Below are positions 44,497 to 56,222 of a stretch of 64,000 nucleotides of DNA, in pieces. The stretch covers positions 28,494,494 through 28,558,493 of the forward strand of contig NC_053045.1 in the NCBI RefSeq assembly GCF_003473485.1, given 5' to 3'. This DNA comes from Medicago truncatula. Taxonomy: Eukaryota; Streptophyta; Magnoliopsida; Fabales; Fabaceae. Every line of letters begins with the position of its first letter. Position 1 is the first letter of the stretch. The notes under the pieces were generated by a model, which saw only the letters and a program-made list of their open reading frames with translations, was not told the DNA's origin and made no database searches. The translations under genes and the position numbers were made by a program.

Positions 44497-47083
44497 ATGA
44501 GAGTGAGAGACAGAGAGCGTGGTCGAGAGCATGGCGGTTATCCTCGTCTCCACCGACGACAACCGCGTCGGTATTCACCTTCGCCGGAAGTGAGGTTCTT
44601 TGGGGGGGGGGGGGGTCGGGATCCAAGCAGGGTGCCACCAAACGGGAGGGTTAGGGGAGAATGGTTCGACGTGAGACCGCGACGAGGGAAAGCGCAGGAA
44701 CAGGTGGATGGACGACGGGACAGACGTTGGGAGGATCAGCGGCATGGAGGATTCAGGGAGCAGCGGCAAGGTCAGTCTAGGGTTAGGATTCGTTACGGTT
44801 CGTCGACAGGGTTTGATTCTGAGGATGATGGGGGGTTTTGTGAGAGGGTTTTATCACATGATGGTAAGGTTGTGATTCAATATTCACGGCCAGGCAGACC
44901 GGTGGCGAGACAGATTTGTACATCGTTCTCTTTCACGTAAGCGCGCGCTGGAACCAGTGTTACAATTGAAGTCTGAAACGCGAGATGTAGGTATGCCCAT
45001 GCCTGTAGCACGTAGCAAGGTGCATACTTCTCTTTTGACTGATACGCAGCAGCAGACAAATAATGGTACAGTGCCTCAATTTGTTTCTTTTTACTTTACG
45101 AATGTGTCGGAGAATATTTCTTATAGCTGTTTACGTCAAGGTTTTGAAGTTTGTGGAATTATGGAGGATGTTTATTTAGCTAAAAAGCGTAATGTCAATG
45201 GGGGGGGGGGGGTGTTTGGTTTTGTTTGATATGGTAAGGTTCGCGATGTCGATAAACTTTTAAAGGCACTGAAAAATGTGTGGTTTGGGGACTGTAAAGT
45301 GGTGGCTAAGGTAGCTAGTTTTGATCGGTTTGGTAACAAGAAGGGAGAGGCTAGGGATAGTGGTGCGGGAGGTAATAATTTAGAGGGAGAAAAAATGCTA
45401 GAGGGAGATAGAAGAAAGGTCGGGGGGGAATCAAACCTTGAGGGAGAAAAAACAAAGGGAGTTTGGGATGAAGGTGCTGTGAAACATGGTTTTGTGAAGG
45501 GAGGGGGGGCTGTTAACGGCAGCACACAGGTGTTGGAGGTGGTGACCGCGGGTGTTGGGAAGGAGAAGGTTGTGGTACCTATTCATGCTGGTGGGAAGGC
45601 ATTTACTGGTGATGTGCATTGTAAACAAGACTTTGTCCCCAAATACACTTCTACTGTTAATGATATGTCGTGGGCGACGAAGGGTGTGGTGGTGTCTGTC
45701 TTGAATGGAGATGCCATACCTATGCTACAACGCCGAATTTTTGACGCGGGCTTTGAAAATCTTGTAATTATTCCGTTGGGAGCTGACAAGGTGTTTTTGA
45801 GAACTATGGATGACAGAGATGTCAGTTTAATTTTATCAGAAGCTTCGGATTTTTTTAAAAATTTCTTTTCTCAACCAATACATTGGAATAAGGATAATTT
45901 GATCCGTGAAAGAGGTGCTTGGGTGCGGATTTATAGAGTGCCGTTACATGCTTGGAATTTGGATTTTTTCAAACTTTGTGTCCTTGATTGTGGTCGTCTT
46001 TTGAAAGTTGATGATATGACGTTGGATAGGGACCGTTTCGATTTTGCAAGGGTTTTACTATCCACTTCGTCGTTACAAATTATTAATTCAGAGGTTCGAG
46101 TAATGGTGGATGGTGTGCTTTTCGATTTTCAAATTGTTGAAGAGTGGGATTTTTCTTTGGGTGAGGATGCTTGTCTCTTTGATGATGAAGAGAACCAAGA
46201 TGATGATAATTTTGATGAGTTGGAAAAACATGATGTTGCTGCTGGTTGTGGAGATGTTAATGACTTATTGATTGATTTAACAAAGGATTGGCATACAGAG
46301 GTGCATAATAACTCCTTACGTCATTCTACACATGAACATATAGTAAAGCATGATGTTCCTCTTGCTAGCCCAATACCTTCCGTTCCTGTTATTTCAAAGT
46401 GTGAATCACCTTTGCTGAAGGTTACTTGTACGAAGACGATAGATAATATTTTGTTGAAGGATGGGTCTGTTAAGGCTGCTATAGTATTAGGTGATAGTGG
46501 CGACAAAGATGGGGTACAATTGAATGGTGAGAAGCGAGTTGCTAAGCGAACGTCATCCTGTCCTCCGGGTCGAGTTCGTTCAGCACATTCTAGTCCGTGG
46601 AGTTTTGAATGGGTTAACAGACATAAAACACTTGACGCTGACACTTTATTGCCATCTACATCAAAGAATTCTTTGAAAACATCTTCTAAAGGGGTGTTAA
46701 GAGTTACCAAAAAGATGGGGACCGGTTATCTTCGACACTGTGCTCAGAGCCTGAAACTTATTGCAAGACTTTCTGATAAAGACCGTAAAGAGGTTCTTCG
46801 TGCTTTGCATAGGAATATGAAAAAACGAAGGGTGGTTTCTGAAGGTACTAAGGCTAAGGTTTTGTCAAATGAAGGTCCTTCTACTAACGACTCACAATCT
46901 TCTGTTAATAATGAGTGGCAAAACTGGTTGGTGCTTCATGGTGATGCCAAGGCTGTAAATGAGGATGTCTGCGACATTGGTAAGGTGGTAGGCCTTAAGT
47001 TTAGCGGTGATAAAAATAATACGTTTGATATCTTATCAGGGACGGGGAGAAAAATAGATGGTGGAGGAGGGAAACATGTTTAG
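44497..47083 (+). pseudogene. LINE ORF1 (RRM and DUF4283-like domains), broken
   Basis: From ATG 44497 the protein is Arg/Gly-rich (a basic leader with a G14 tract at 44602-44615). The frame shifts near 44900-44950. The next segment is an RNA-recognition motif: VSFYFTNVSENISYSCLRQG, then MEDVYLAKKRN and GVFGFV. A TGA follows directly, where an Arg codon is expected, just after a G13 run (45200-45212). The frame then continues KVRDVDKLLKALKNVW and on to 47083. There WATKGVVVSVLNGD, PLGADKVFLRTMDD and WNKDNLIRERGAWVRIYRVP resemble the DUF4283 region of plant LINE gag-like proteins, ahead of an acidic tail. Known role of such ORF1 proteins: binding LINE RNA. Two lesions only. Confidence 0.82.
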
Positions 47084-47132
47084 GCCGATGGTTGGGAGGA
47101 GCTAGGGGGTGGGTTGGTGTGCTGTTTTTCTG

Positions 47133-50100
47133 ATGAAGCTTATTTCTTGGAATATTAGGGGTCTCGGGGGTGTTGAAAAAAAGCGAGAGGTTTGTCAGAT
47201 GGTGAGGGAGAAAAAACCTTTTATTCTGTGTATTCAAGAGACTAAATTACCAGTGTTTGATGTTATAATATGTAAATCTATTTGGGGTGATGGTCCTGTT
47301 GATTTTTCTTTCCAACCATCGAGGGGGGCGTCAGGAGGTTTGGTTACCCTTTGGGATACTAAGGAGGTTGAGGTGTGGTCGACTATGTCGATTGAGCATG
47401 TCTTGGTGATTTGTGGATTGGCCTAATTGTTTTCAGTTGGCTTTACCGCGTGGCCTGTCGGATCATTGTCCTTTAGTGCTTTCTGTAAATGTTGAGAATT
47501 GGGGTCCGAGACCAGTCCGTATGTTGAAATGTTGGGAGAATTTCCCTGACTATAATAAATTTGTCCGAGATACTTGGATGTCTATTCAGCTAGAAGGTTG
47601 GGGAGGGTATGTTTTAAAAGAAAAATTGAAGTTATTAAAATCGGCGTTAAAGGAATGGCATCAGCGTCACTCTCAAAATTTACCAGCAAGAATATTGAGT
47701 CTGAAGGATAAAATTGCAGCCTTAGATTTGAAAGGAGAGACTGAGGTTTTGATTGATGATGAGGTAGAGGAGCTTCATGGTTTTTCTGAAGAGTTGTTTT
47801 CTTTATCTCGTGCAAATGCAAGTATCTCATGGCAACAATCACGGCTCCAATGGTTACATGAAGGGGATGCAAATTCAAATTTTTTTCATGGTATTTTATC
47901 GAGCAGAAGACGCAGGAATGCAGTTCCTTTTATTCTTGTGAATGGTGAGCTGGTTGAGGGGGTTGATAATGTTCGGCATGCTGTTTACAACCATTTTTCG
48001 ACACATTTTCAGCAGCATCATGCGCAGCGCCCTAGTATGGAGGCTCTTCAGTTTCACACCTTAGCTTACTCAGAAGGGGCGAGTTTGACGAGACTTTTCT
48101 CAGTTGACGAGGTGAAGACGGCAGTGTGGGATTGTGAAAATTTTAAAAGTCCAGGTCCAGATGGGATTACTTTTGCATTTATTAAAGATTTTTGGGACAT
48201 ATTGAAGGACGATGTGATGCGCTTTTTGTCCGAGTTTCATAGGAATGGAAGGTTGACCAAAGGGATAAATAGCACGTTCATTGCTCTTATTCCTAAGATT
48301 GACAGCCCTCAGCGGTTGAATGATTTCCGTCCGATTTCGCTGGTGGGTAGTTTGTATAAGATATTGGCGAAGGTGCTTGCTAACAGGTTGCGCACAGTTA
48401 TTGGTTCTGTTATTTCGAACTCTCAATCTGCCTTCATTAAAGGTCGATAGATTCTTGATGGAATTTTGGTGGCTAACGAAATTGTTGATGAAGCACATAG
48501 GTGCAAGAAAGAACTGATTCTTTTTAAGGTGGATTTTGAGAAAGCCTACGATTCTATCGACTGGTGTTACTTAGATGAGGTAATGTTGAAAATGGGTTTC
48601 CCGACTCTATGGCAGAAATGGATGAAAGAGTGCATTGGAACGGCCACAACTTCAGTTTTGGTAAACGGGTCTCCAACTGAGGAGTTTTCTCTGCGGAGGG
48701 GTTTGAGGCAGGGTGATCCTCTTTCGCCTTTCTTGTTTTTGCTAGCTGCGGAAGGGTTTCATGTGTTGATGGAGTCTCTGTCAGCAAATAATATTTTTTC
48801 TGGCTATAGAGTCGGAAGTGGTGATTCAACAGTTGTTTCTCATCTGCAATTTGCGGATGATACTTTAATTATGGGAGGAAAATCTTGGGTGAATATTCGA
48901 GCAATGCGTGCCATTCTTTTTCTCTTTGAAGCCATGTCGGGTTTGAAGGTGAATTTTTTGAAAAGTCTCTTGGTTGGTGTGAATGTCGCCACTTCCTGGT
49001 TGTCTGAGGCGGCTATGGTGTTGAATTGTAAGGTTGGTACTATTCCTTTTGTGTATTTGGGGCTGCCTATTGGTGGTAATGCTCGACGATTGTCGTTTTG
49101 GGAACCAATCATTAACCGTGTTAAATCTAGACTGACGGGTTGGAATTCGAAACATTTATCTTTGGGTGGTCGCCTGGTTTTGTTGAAGTCAGTCCTGTCG
49201 TCTCTGCCTGTTTATGCCCTTTCTTTCTTCAAGGCTCCGTCAGGTATCGTCTCCTCTATTGAATCTCTTTTTAATTGTTTTTTTTTGGGGGGGGAGTGGT
49301 GACCACAGGAAAATATCTTGAGTGGACTGGAACACTGTTTGTAGGAGTAAGGAGGTTGGTGGGTTGGGGGTAAGGAGTATTAGAGAGTTTAATATAGCTC
49401 TTTTAGGGAAGTGGTGTTGGAGGATGTTGGAGGAGAGGGAGTCATTATGGTTTAGGGTGTTGAGGGCGCGTTATGGGGTTGTTGGGGGGCGGCTGATGGG
49501 GGGTGGTCGCGAGTCATCTTTATGGTGGAGTGATATCCATTCTTTATGTAGTGAGGAGTGGTTTTGCGCCCATGTTAGTCGCTCCATTGGGAATGGGAAA
49601 AATACTATGTTTTGGACGGATGCTTGGTTGGGCGGGGTGTCTTTTAGTGTCAGGTTTAGCAGGTTATATGACTTGACGGTGTTTAAGGAGGAGTCTGTCT
49701 TTGATATGTGTCAGTTGGGTTGGGAGGAGGAGGGTGGGGCGTGGCGTTGGAGGCGGAGTTTGTTTGCGTGGGAGGAGGAGTTGGTGGGGGAATTCATATT
49801 ATTGCTTCAAAATGTTACTTTGCAGGTTAATAATGATGATAAATGGTTGTGGACGTTGGAAATATCAAAATCATTTTCTGTTCGTAGTGCCTACAATTTT
49901 TTAACGACTCAGGTTCCAACTGTTACTTCGGTGCCCGTTTCATCTCTCTGGCATAAGGATGTTCCTTTAAAGGTTGTCTTGTTTGCTTGGCGTTCATTCC
50001 GGGATAGATTACCTACTAAGGACAATCTCTTTCGTCGCGGTGTCCTTGATCAACAATCGTTAGCTTGTGTTGCAGGATGCGGTTCGGTTGAATCGTCCAA

Positions 50101-50458
50101 TCACTTATTTTTACACTGTAATTTCTTTGGTTCTGTATGGTATTTAATTTATGGATGGCTGGGCATATCTACAGTTGCCCCTCAAAATTTACAGGATCAT
50201 TTTATTCAGTTCAGTTATCATGGTGGTTCAGCAAGGGTCCGTCAATCAATTTCACAGGTCATCTGGTTTGCTACAGTCTGGGAGATCTGGAAAGAAAGAA
50301 ACAACAGACAATTTACGGATAAAAATTGCTCGGTTTTACAGGTGGTTGATAAGATTAAGTCCATCTCTTTTATGTGGTTGAAGGTGAAATTTAACACGCT
50401 TCCCTTCAATTTTCATGGTTGGTGGCTTAGTCCGTTCACCATGCTGGGCATAGGTTAA
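47133..50458 (+). pseudogene. LINE ORF2 (endonuclease, reverse transcriptase, zf-RVT), broken
   Basis: From ATG 47133: an AP-type endonuclease start, MKLISWNIRGLGG and CIQETKL. It is then cut: the frame at 47133-47420 jumps to DWPNCFQLALPRGLSDHCPL, losing roughly the middle of the domain with a frame change. RT follows: KSPGPDGITFAFIK, FRPISLVGSLYKILAKVLANRL, a TAG at 48448-48450 where Gln of GRQILDG is usual, then DFEKAYDSIDW, LRRGLRQGDPLSPFLF and the catalytic LQFADDT. At a G8 run (49287-49294) the frame shifts; the next frame has WNTVCRSKEVGGLGVRS and ends with the zf-RVT motif CVAGCGSVESSNHLFLHC. Three separate lesions make it inactive. Confidence 0.9.
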
Positions 50459-50984
50459 TAGTTTTTTCTGCTTATTTTAGTTTTTGCTCTGTTTCTATTG
50501 TAAATATTGTTTGGACTTTTTTGGTTCTTTCTTAGTACACCTTATGTTAGGAAGGACTCATTGATTTCGTAATATATTCCATTTTAGCTTCTTCAAAAAA
50601 AAATATATTAAGATTTGATATCTCTAAGAAAAATTGCAATGAAGAATCATAAATTTGAATTCTAGTTAAAGATTAAGATTCTTCTATAAAATGAAGAAAA
50701 AATTCTTGTCTTTTTTTCTGTTAAAGATTTTTGTTAAGGGTTGATCTAATAAAACCTACAAACTTAGTTGTTTAAAGACCAATATAATTAATCACAAAAA
50801 TGTGATTATACAATATCGTATAAAGTCCACCAAAAATAAATATTAAGACTGAAAAATATAAAAATATAATAGTTTATTAGAATAGTTTTTATTTTTATTT
50901 TTTTTATTATTAGTTCAGTTGGTATGAACACGCATCTAAATCGTTCCTTATTTAAACAGGTCAACACGTATACACAACCTAGTT

Positions 50985-52530
50985 GCTAGTTGGTGCGATT
51001 TGGAATCACAATGATACTATGCCTTAAAAAATTTGTACCCTAGTTTCCAAAGAAAGTAAAATTTTGTCATGACTCATGCACATATGCATCCTTTCACCAT
51101 GCCCATATCACCTGTAATTTTGGCACAATGTCTTGTACTTTGTGGTGTGGTTTATTTAATTTATTTTTCTTTTGCTTCTTAAAAAAAAATGCATCCTTCA
51201 ATTGGGAAATTTTGGCACTATCACATGTAATAGCTCAATAGCTACACATGTCTTTGCATAATTTCACAGTGGTATATGCAATTGAACGGTAGTGGTGTCT
51301 AGTTATTTTGGGTCAGAGTATTCTTTTTTTAAGGGTCTGTTTGGTAAGGTCCCTAAATGAGCTTATAGCTTATAAGTTCGTCTGACCAAAAACACTCTGT
51401 TTGATAACAGTTTTTTACAACGAGCTTATAGCTTATTTCATGAGCTTATAAGCTATTTTTCAGACGCTATTCCAAGTAGCGTTTGAGCTTATAACTTATC
51501 ATCTTTTCTTCCATTTATACCCTTATTATTTTATCTAAAAACCAATTTTATCCATTATAATTTATCACTCCTATAATTAAAAATAACACATTAATTATTG
51601 TAATAAACACCATGCCGTAAAAAAAAGTCTCGTTAACCTTAACCTTTGCCTTTGCATTCCATTTTATTTTTATTTTATAATTTATACTGTACATTTAAAC
51701 GAATATAGCCTTTGTTTTTAAAAAATTGCATCATAGAATGTAACATTTGTGTTTTTTAATCTTTTATCATGAGTACATGATTTTTATACAATTGTGTTAG
51801 ATTTTGCTAAAATAAAATACAACTGTGTTATGTATATCTTTTATCATAACTACATGATTTTTATACAATGCTAAAATAAAATACAAATGTGCTACGTATA
51901 TCTTTTATCATGACTACATGATTTTTATACTTTAGATTTTGCTAAAATAAAATACAACTGTGCTACGTATATATACAATTATAATTTTTTCTTTTTGATG
52001 AGAAATATATGATTGTTTTTTATTTAATTTTAAAAATAATTTTTTATAAATTATAAAAACTGAAAAAAAAAGAATAAATTTAAAATAAAGCTTAAAAAAC
52101 ACTAATTTAATAATATATAAAATATGTACTAAATTAAAACAATTAAATTATCAATTGTCTTTTTAAGTCATTTTACCTTTATTAGTTAGTTGAACTGCTA
52201 ATTTTATCAAAGATTTTAATTAGCTTATCAGCTATCAGTCATCAGCTATCAGTTATCAGCTATAAGCTATCTATCGGCTGGCTTATAAACTACCCGCTAT
52301 TTTTACCAAATAGAGCCTCGGTTAAATTGGGTCAGAGCATTTGAAATCGAAAGGTTCAAAAGGGGTTAAATTTAGGTCTCCTTTCCAAAAAAGAAAGCTC
52401 ATCCACGTGAAAGCGCAGAGTAGAAACATGTGTTAAATAGTTACAACTAATAAAGAACTGCATGTACTTTGAGAAACAAGTGTCATAGTGAAATCATGAA
52501 ACCCCAAAATAAAAATTACTAGGATTTAAG
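50985..52530 (+). repeat. duplicate of the upstream region of the PDAT-like gene, split by a hAT-like MITE
   Basis: 50985-51320 aligns with 58495-58690 (agttggtgcgatttggaatcacaatgatac against agttggtgtgatatggaatcacaatgatac). 52325-52515 aligns with 58665-58845 (ctcatccacgtgaaa, acaactaataaa, gcatgtac, gaaacaagtgtcat). Order and orientation agree, and the copy at 58.5 kb lacks the 985-bp insert. No coding exon of the gene follows here. Confidence 0.7.
51333..52317. mobile_element. hAT-like non-autonomous element
   Basis: The ends gggtctgtttggtaa and ttaccaaatagagcc are imperfect inverted repeats of the common plant hAT type. Subterminal agcttataagct motifs occur on both sides. The flanking 8-mers (ttttttaa, tcggttaa) match only partly, so the duplication is decayed. 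Interior AT-rich with a repeated tttatcatgactacatgattttt block (51760-51930). Confidence 0.6.
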
Positions 52531-53204
52531 ATGAGACCTACGTTACCCTTTCATGAATTGGAGGTAATTTATCTTTAACGATAAATATGATTCAATTCTG
52601 AAATAAAGAAGATAAGATCACATGTTCAATGAAGAATATGAAGAAACTTAATGTTTTTGAGATGAAAAAGATAACTAATTGTAAGAAAAAACCAAAATAC
52701 ATTACCCTTAATGAATTGGAGGTAAATTATCCTTACTAACAAATATGATTCGATTATGAAACGAAGGATATGGAGATTACATGTTAAATGAAGAAGATGA
52801 AGAAGTTTGATGTTTATAAGATGAAAATGACAATTGATTTTAAAAATAAAGATGAAGAAAATGAAATTTTCTTTGAAAGGATAAATTATCTCCAAATCAT
52901 GAAGTCATGAAGAGATAACATAGAAAAAACCAGATTTAAGTTTTTTTTACTAATCAAATTTGATTGATTTAGATTTGGGCAGGGTGATCGTGTTAAGTAT
53001 CAGTCAGAATTAGTTAAAAATATTTTTCTGTCATTGAAGAGATTACTAGGCTGAGTCGTGGACTAGGTCGCTCTCTTTAAGATGTTTCGTGGCACTGCTC
53101 AAAATTGTGCAAGCAGACTATCAACCACGACGTTCCCAGGATAAAACAACTCAGCTACAACTGTATCAGAGTCCTATTGCACTATAGGATCTGTTCTAGA
53201 AATA
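52531..53204. other. intergenic, no gene seen
   Basis: Contains a repeated block: 52550-52650 and 52705-52820 both read gaattggaggtaa...aaatatgattc, about 160 bp apart. No coding signal. Confidence 0.4.
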
Positions 53205-53306
53205 CACCTTCCAATATGATGTTAAGACCACTCCAATATGGTATTGATACCACTCTATTATGGTACTAAGACCACTCTTATATGGTACTAGGACCAGTCT
53301 TATATG
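53205..53306. repeat. 20-22-bp tandem repeat, about 4.5 copies
   Basis: Units of the type gtactaagaccactcttatatg start at 53221, 53241, 53263 and 53285. Confidence 0.85.
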
Positions 53307-53370
53307 ATGTCTCCACCACTCCAACCTCTAACTCCTCCAAGGGCATAAAACATAAAAAGATGAACTATAT

Positions 53371-53567
53371 TCTTAAGATCATTCTTATTTTTCGAAGGGC
53401 CACTTTATCTCGAAAGGGACTATGATCTTAAGAATACTCTTATTTCTGAAGAGACGAATTTTACCGAAGGGACTATGTTCTTAAAACCATTCTTAATTTC
53501 GAAGGGACATTTTAAACCGAAGGGATTATGTTTTTAAGACCATTCTTTAAATCCGAAAGGACAGAAA
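53371..53567. repeat. 53-55-bp tandem repeat, about 3.5 copies
   Basis: Units begin ttcttaagatcattctta-like at about 53371, 53426, 53479 and 53532. Each carries cgaagggac(t) twice. Together with the 22-bp array they may belong to one LTR or repeat, but I cannot place its ends. Confidence 0.8.
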
Positions 53568-54592
53568 AAGAGGGAGAAGAAAAGAATAGCTCGTCAACAC
53601 AAGCTAAAGGAGGGAGAAGAGAGAAAAGTTTTTTGACAACTCAAGAGAACTTTTGAGTTGAGTAAAAGTGAGGGAGATGAGCTCAATTTATAGGTGTTGA
53701 GCCAAAGATAAGTTGCAAATCCAATGGTTAGAATTAGTTGACCGTTAGAAAATCAATGACTTGAACTCGCATTATAAATGAGCACTAATTAAAAAAGTTG
53801 ACATGATTTTTTATTTTTTTTAATTCACACCTTAACACTCCTTGTGTTCCAACAACAACTTTGTGTGATTCAAAATGATCCATACCGGATGATTGACTTC
53901 TGTGCTAAAACCTTATATTTCATCAATGTGTTTATGATTATTCCTTTTGGCACAATTTTAATACAAACACATATATTGTATTAGAGAAATACCACACAAG
54001 TAGTTAATCATATATGCAAACATGATTGTGTAATAGACGCACTATATAAAACAATTCCTCTTCGTACCATAAGCTCTGTACTTCCCTCCATGTTAGTTGA
54101 CGGAGAAATACCAGATGATGTTGCATATACTAGACACATTCTGTGTTGTACTTAATGTCAACAAACAATACAATCCAGTTGAGCCAACTCCTTCTTCTTT
54201 GACTTTGTTTGATAAGATATTATAATATGCACACTTAAGTAAACATTAGAGGATAAATTATTCTTTTATATTGTTATCCTCAAAACATCAAGATTAGGAA
54301 CTGTACCTCGACCAATTTGGTTCCAACAAGAGTGAGAAGAGAGAAATAGGAAAAAAATAAATTTAATATACTGTTCAATACGAGAGAAGAAATATATAAA
54401 AAAAATGTTGATTAATTTTAAAAGTACAAGATTTCCTAGATAAAAAAATACATTCAGTTATAATTTAATTTTTAGTCACTTAATTCATAAAACTAAATTA
54501 ATTAATTATTTTATTTAATTCAATTAAATTATTTTAAAAATAGTTAACAATTTTAAACAACTTTATTTTATAAAAAATATTTTAGTATAAAG
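53568..54592. other. intergenic, no gene seen
   Basis: AT-rich. No domain-bearing frame recognised on either strand. Confidence 0.35.
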
Positions 54593-54601
54593 AAGAATAA
54601 A

Positions 54602-54891
54602 GGGTTAATGGTGTTTTACCCCTCTGTAATATAGGTCATTTTTGGTTTTCCCCCTGTAAAATATTTTTTTTGATTTACCCCCTGTAATTTTTTATTTTTT
54701 TTTGGAATACCCCCTAATAGGTCATAAAAAAACGAAAAAATTCTAAAAAAAAAATAAAGTCGTTTTTTTATGACCTATTAGGGGGTATTCCAAAATAAAT
54801 ATATTTTACAGGGGTAAATCAAAAAAAAATATTTTACAGGGGGGAAAACAAAAAATGACCTATATTACAGGGGGTAAAGCACCATTAACCT
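54602..54891. mobile_element. nearly palindromic fold-back MITE with 9-bp TSD
   Basis: 290 bp, from gggttaatggtgttttaccc to the complement finishing gggtaaagcaccattaacct. Both arms carry ccccctgtaa/ttacaggggg blocks and ggtcataaaaaaacg mirrored about a centre near 54745. A perfect 9-bp duplication, aagaataaa, lies at 54593-54601 and 54892-54900, again suggesting Mutator-type transposition. Its ends differ from the GGCTTAATT family. Confidence 0.88.
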
Positions 54892-55271
54892 AAGAATAAA
54901 TCTAGAAAATAGGTAACAACAAATTTGAACAAGGTGATACAATGGCGTGTTAGTGAGAAGACAAAGTCGCGGTGGTGCGAAAACAAAAACCACGGTGATG
55001 GAGTGCCTTGTATGTGACAAAGTTCTTGTAGAAGTTGCGGCCTGCATGTGGACAACTTATAATAGTTTGCAAACTTGCTTCGTGGTTTCTCCCCTACATA
55101 TAACAATGCAATGAAGATGAACGTGTGCTATGGTCTAGTGGGAGAGAGAAGCGCCAACAGAGTAAGGGAAGGAGATGATTCAAATGAAATAAATTTGAAA
55201 AAACCTCGAGAAGGGAAATGCAAAAGAATGAATTATTTTTCATACAAATTTTGGGTGCTGTGTTTGATTAC

Positions 55272-55395
55272 AATGCATTCAATTTTGGGCTATTGCTTCT
55301 TCCATGGAAATCCAAGAAGCAAAACATTGTATCTTGTTCCTCTACAGAGGTAGAGTACCATTCCCTCGCAGCTGCTACAAACTTCAGTGTGAGGT
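55272..55395 (+). pseudogene. Ty1/copia RNase H relic
   Basis: SILGYCFFHG in one frame, then after a small deletion WKSKKQNIVSCSSTEVEYHSLAAATNF in another. This is the conserved end of copia-type RNase H (pattern GYCFFLG, then SWKSKKQ.TVSRSS.EAEY.ALA). No other part of the element was recognised nearby. Confidence 0.7.
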
Positions 55396-55399
55396 GAAC

Positions 55400-55965
55400 T
55401 GAAGATAATCTTACTAATAAAGTCAACAAATAAGTCAAAACTTAGTTTCTTTTTTCCCCACATGTTTCTTTCTTTTCACATACTATTTTGCCATGTCGGT
55501 GATCTTTTTGCTTCAATTAGAGAACTTTGGACTATAAATGATTATGTATCATCGATTTAACTCTAATGAGAATCAAATTAATTCATCAACAATTTTTTTA
55601 AGTAGGTTAATGGTTAGAAATTCATCTCTTTCGATGAATAAGTAGGATGTTCGGAGTTTGCCCCTAATCGTTGCATATATTATGTAATATTCCTATCAAT
55701 TGAGTTAAGCTCACGACGACATCATTCACAAATATCTTGATGATCATTGCTTTTGCTCCTAAACACTTCTAAAAAATTAAAGACCAATACAAAAACCTAA
55801 ACAGTATAAAACTACTAATAGTATATTTTTTCTACGCAAGCAAACTTATGATATTTTTATTCATAACAGAAGAAGCAATGCAAGTAGGAATTACATCTAA
55901 AGTATTGCATATGTGATAAAGTTGGTATATGACCCAGTAACAATTTTTTTATGATGCTAATGAGT
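55400..55965. other. intergenic, no gene seen
   Basis: AT-rich sequence between two retroelement relics. Confidence 0.4.
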
Positions 55966-55969
55966 TAGC

Positions 55970-56222
55970 TCCAACCAACACGATCATAAACCTTGCTAAA
56001 ATCAATTTTTAAAGCCGTTTCACCATTATCACCTTGAGTGTTACACTTCAAATAATGAATAATTTTTTATGCTATCAATACATTATCGATAATAGATCTG
56101 CCTACCACAAAACTTGACTGCTCAACTAAAATACTTATTCAAGAACCGTATGCAATCGGTTTGTGAATGATTTCACCAAAATTTTATACACCACATTGCA
56201 TAAAGATATTTGCTGGAGATCT
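55970..56222 (-). pseudogene. LINE reverse transcriptase relic, minus strand
   Basis: On the minus strand: ISLCNVVYKILVKSFTNRLH, a frame change, then EQSSFVVGRSIIDNVLIA and, after a stop, KIDFSKVYDRV. These match the order of plant LINE RT motifs (SLCNVVYKI, QSAFV.GR.I.DN, KIDFSKAYDRV). The DFSKVYDRV form differs from DFEKAYDSI of the LINE at 44.5 kb, so it is another family. Confidence 0.75.

Larger units (their letters stand above)
44490..50604 (+). mobile_element. L1-type LINE, nearly full length, non-functional
   Basis: It carries ORF1 (RNA-binding) and ORF2 (endonuclease, reverse transcriptase, zf-RVT), and a 3' end ttagcttcttc followed by an A run, as in the fragment at 5.2-6.2 kb. The 5' boundary is uncertain and I found no convincing target duplication. 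Both ORFs are broken and part of the endonuclease is deleted, so it cannot move by itself. Confidence 0.9.

Noticed and set aside
44098..44500. Phe/Leu-rich hydrophobic frames before the LINE
   Set aside because: Pyrimidine-rich leader DNA gives such frames in any phase; no domain pattern.
52626..52895. Ile/Phe-rich minus-strand frame with repeated segments
   Set aside because: Arises from a duplicated AT-rich block (52550-52820), with no domain.
55075..55353. 92-codon frame taken as a small gene
   Set aside because: Only its end has meaning, as a shifted copia RNase H relic; the rest has no recognisable content.
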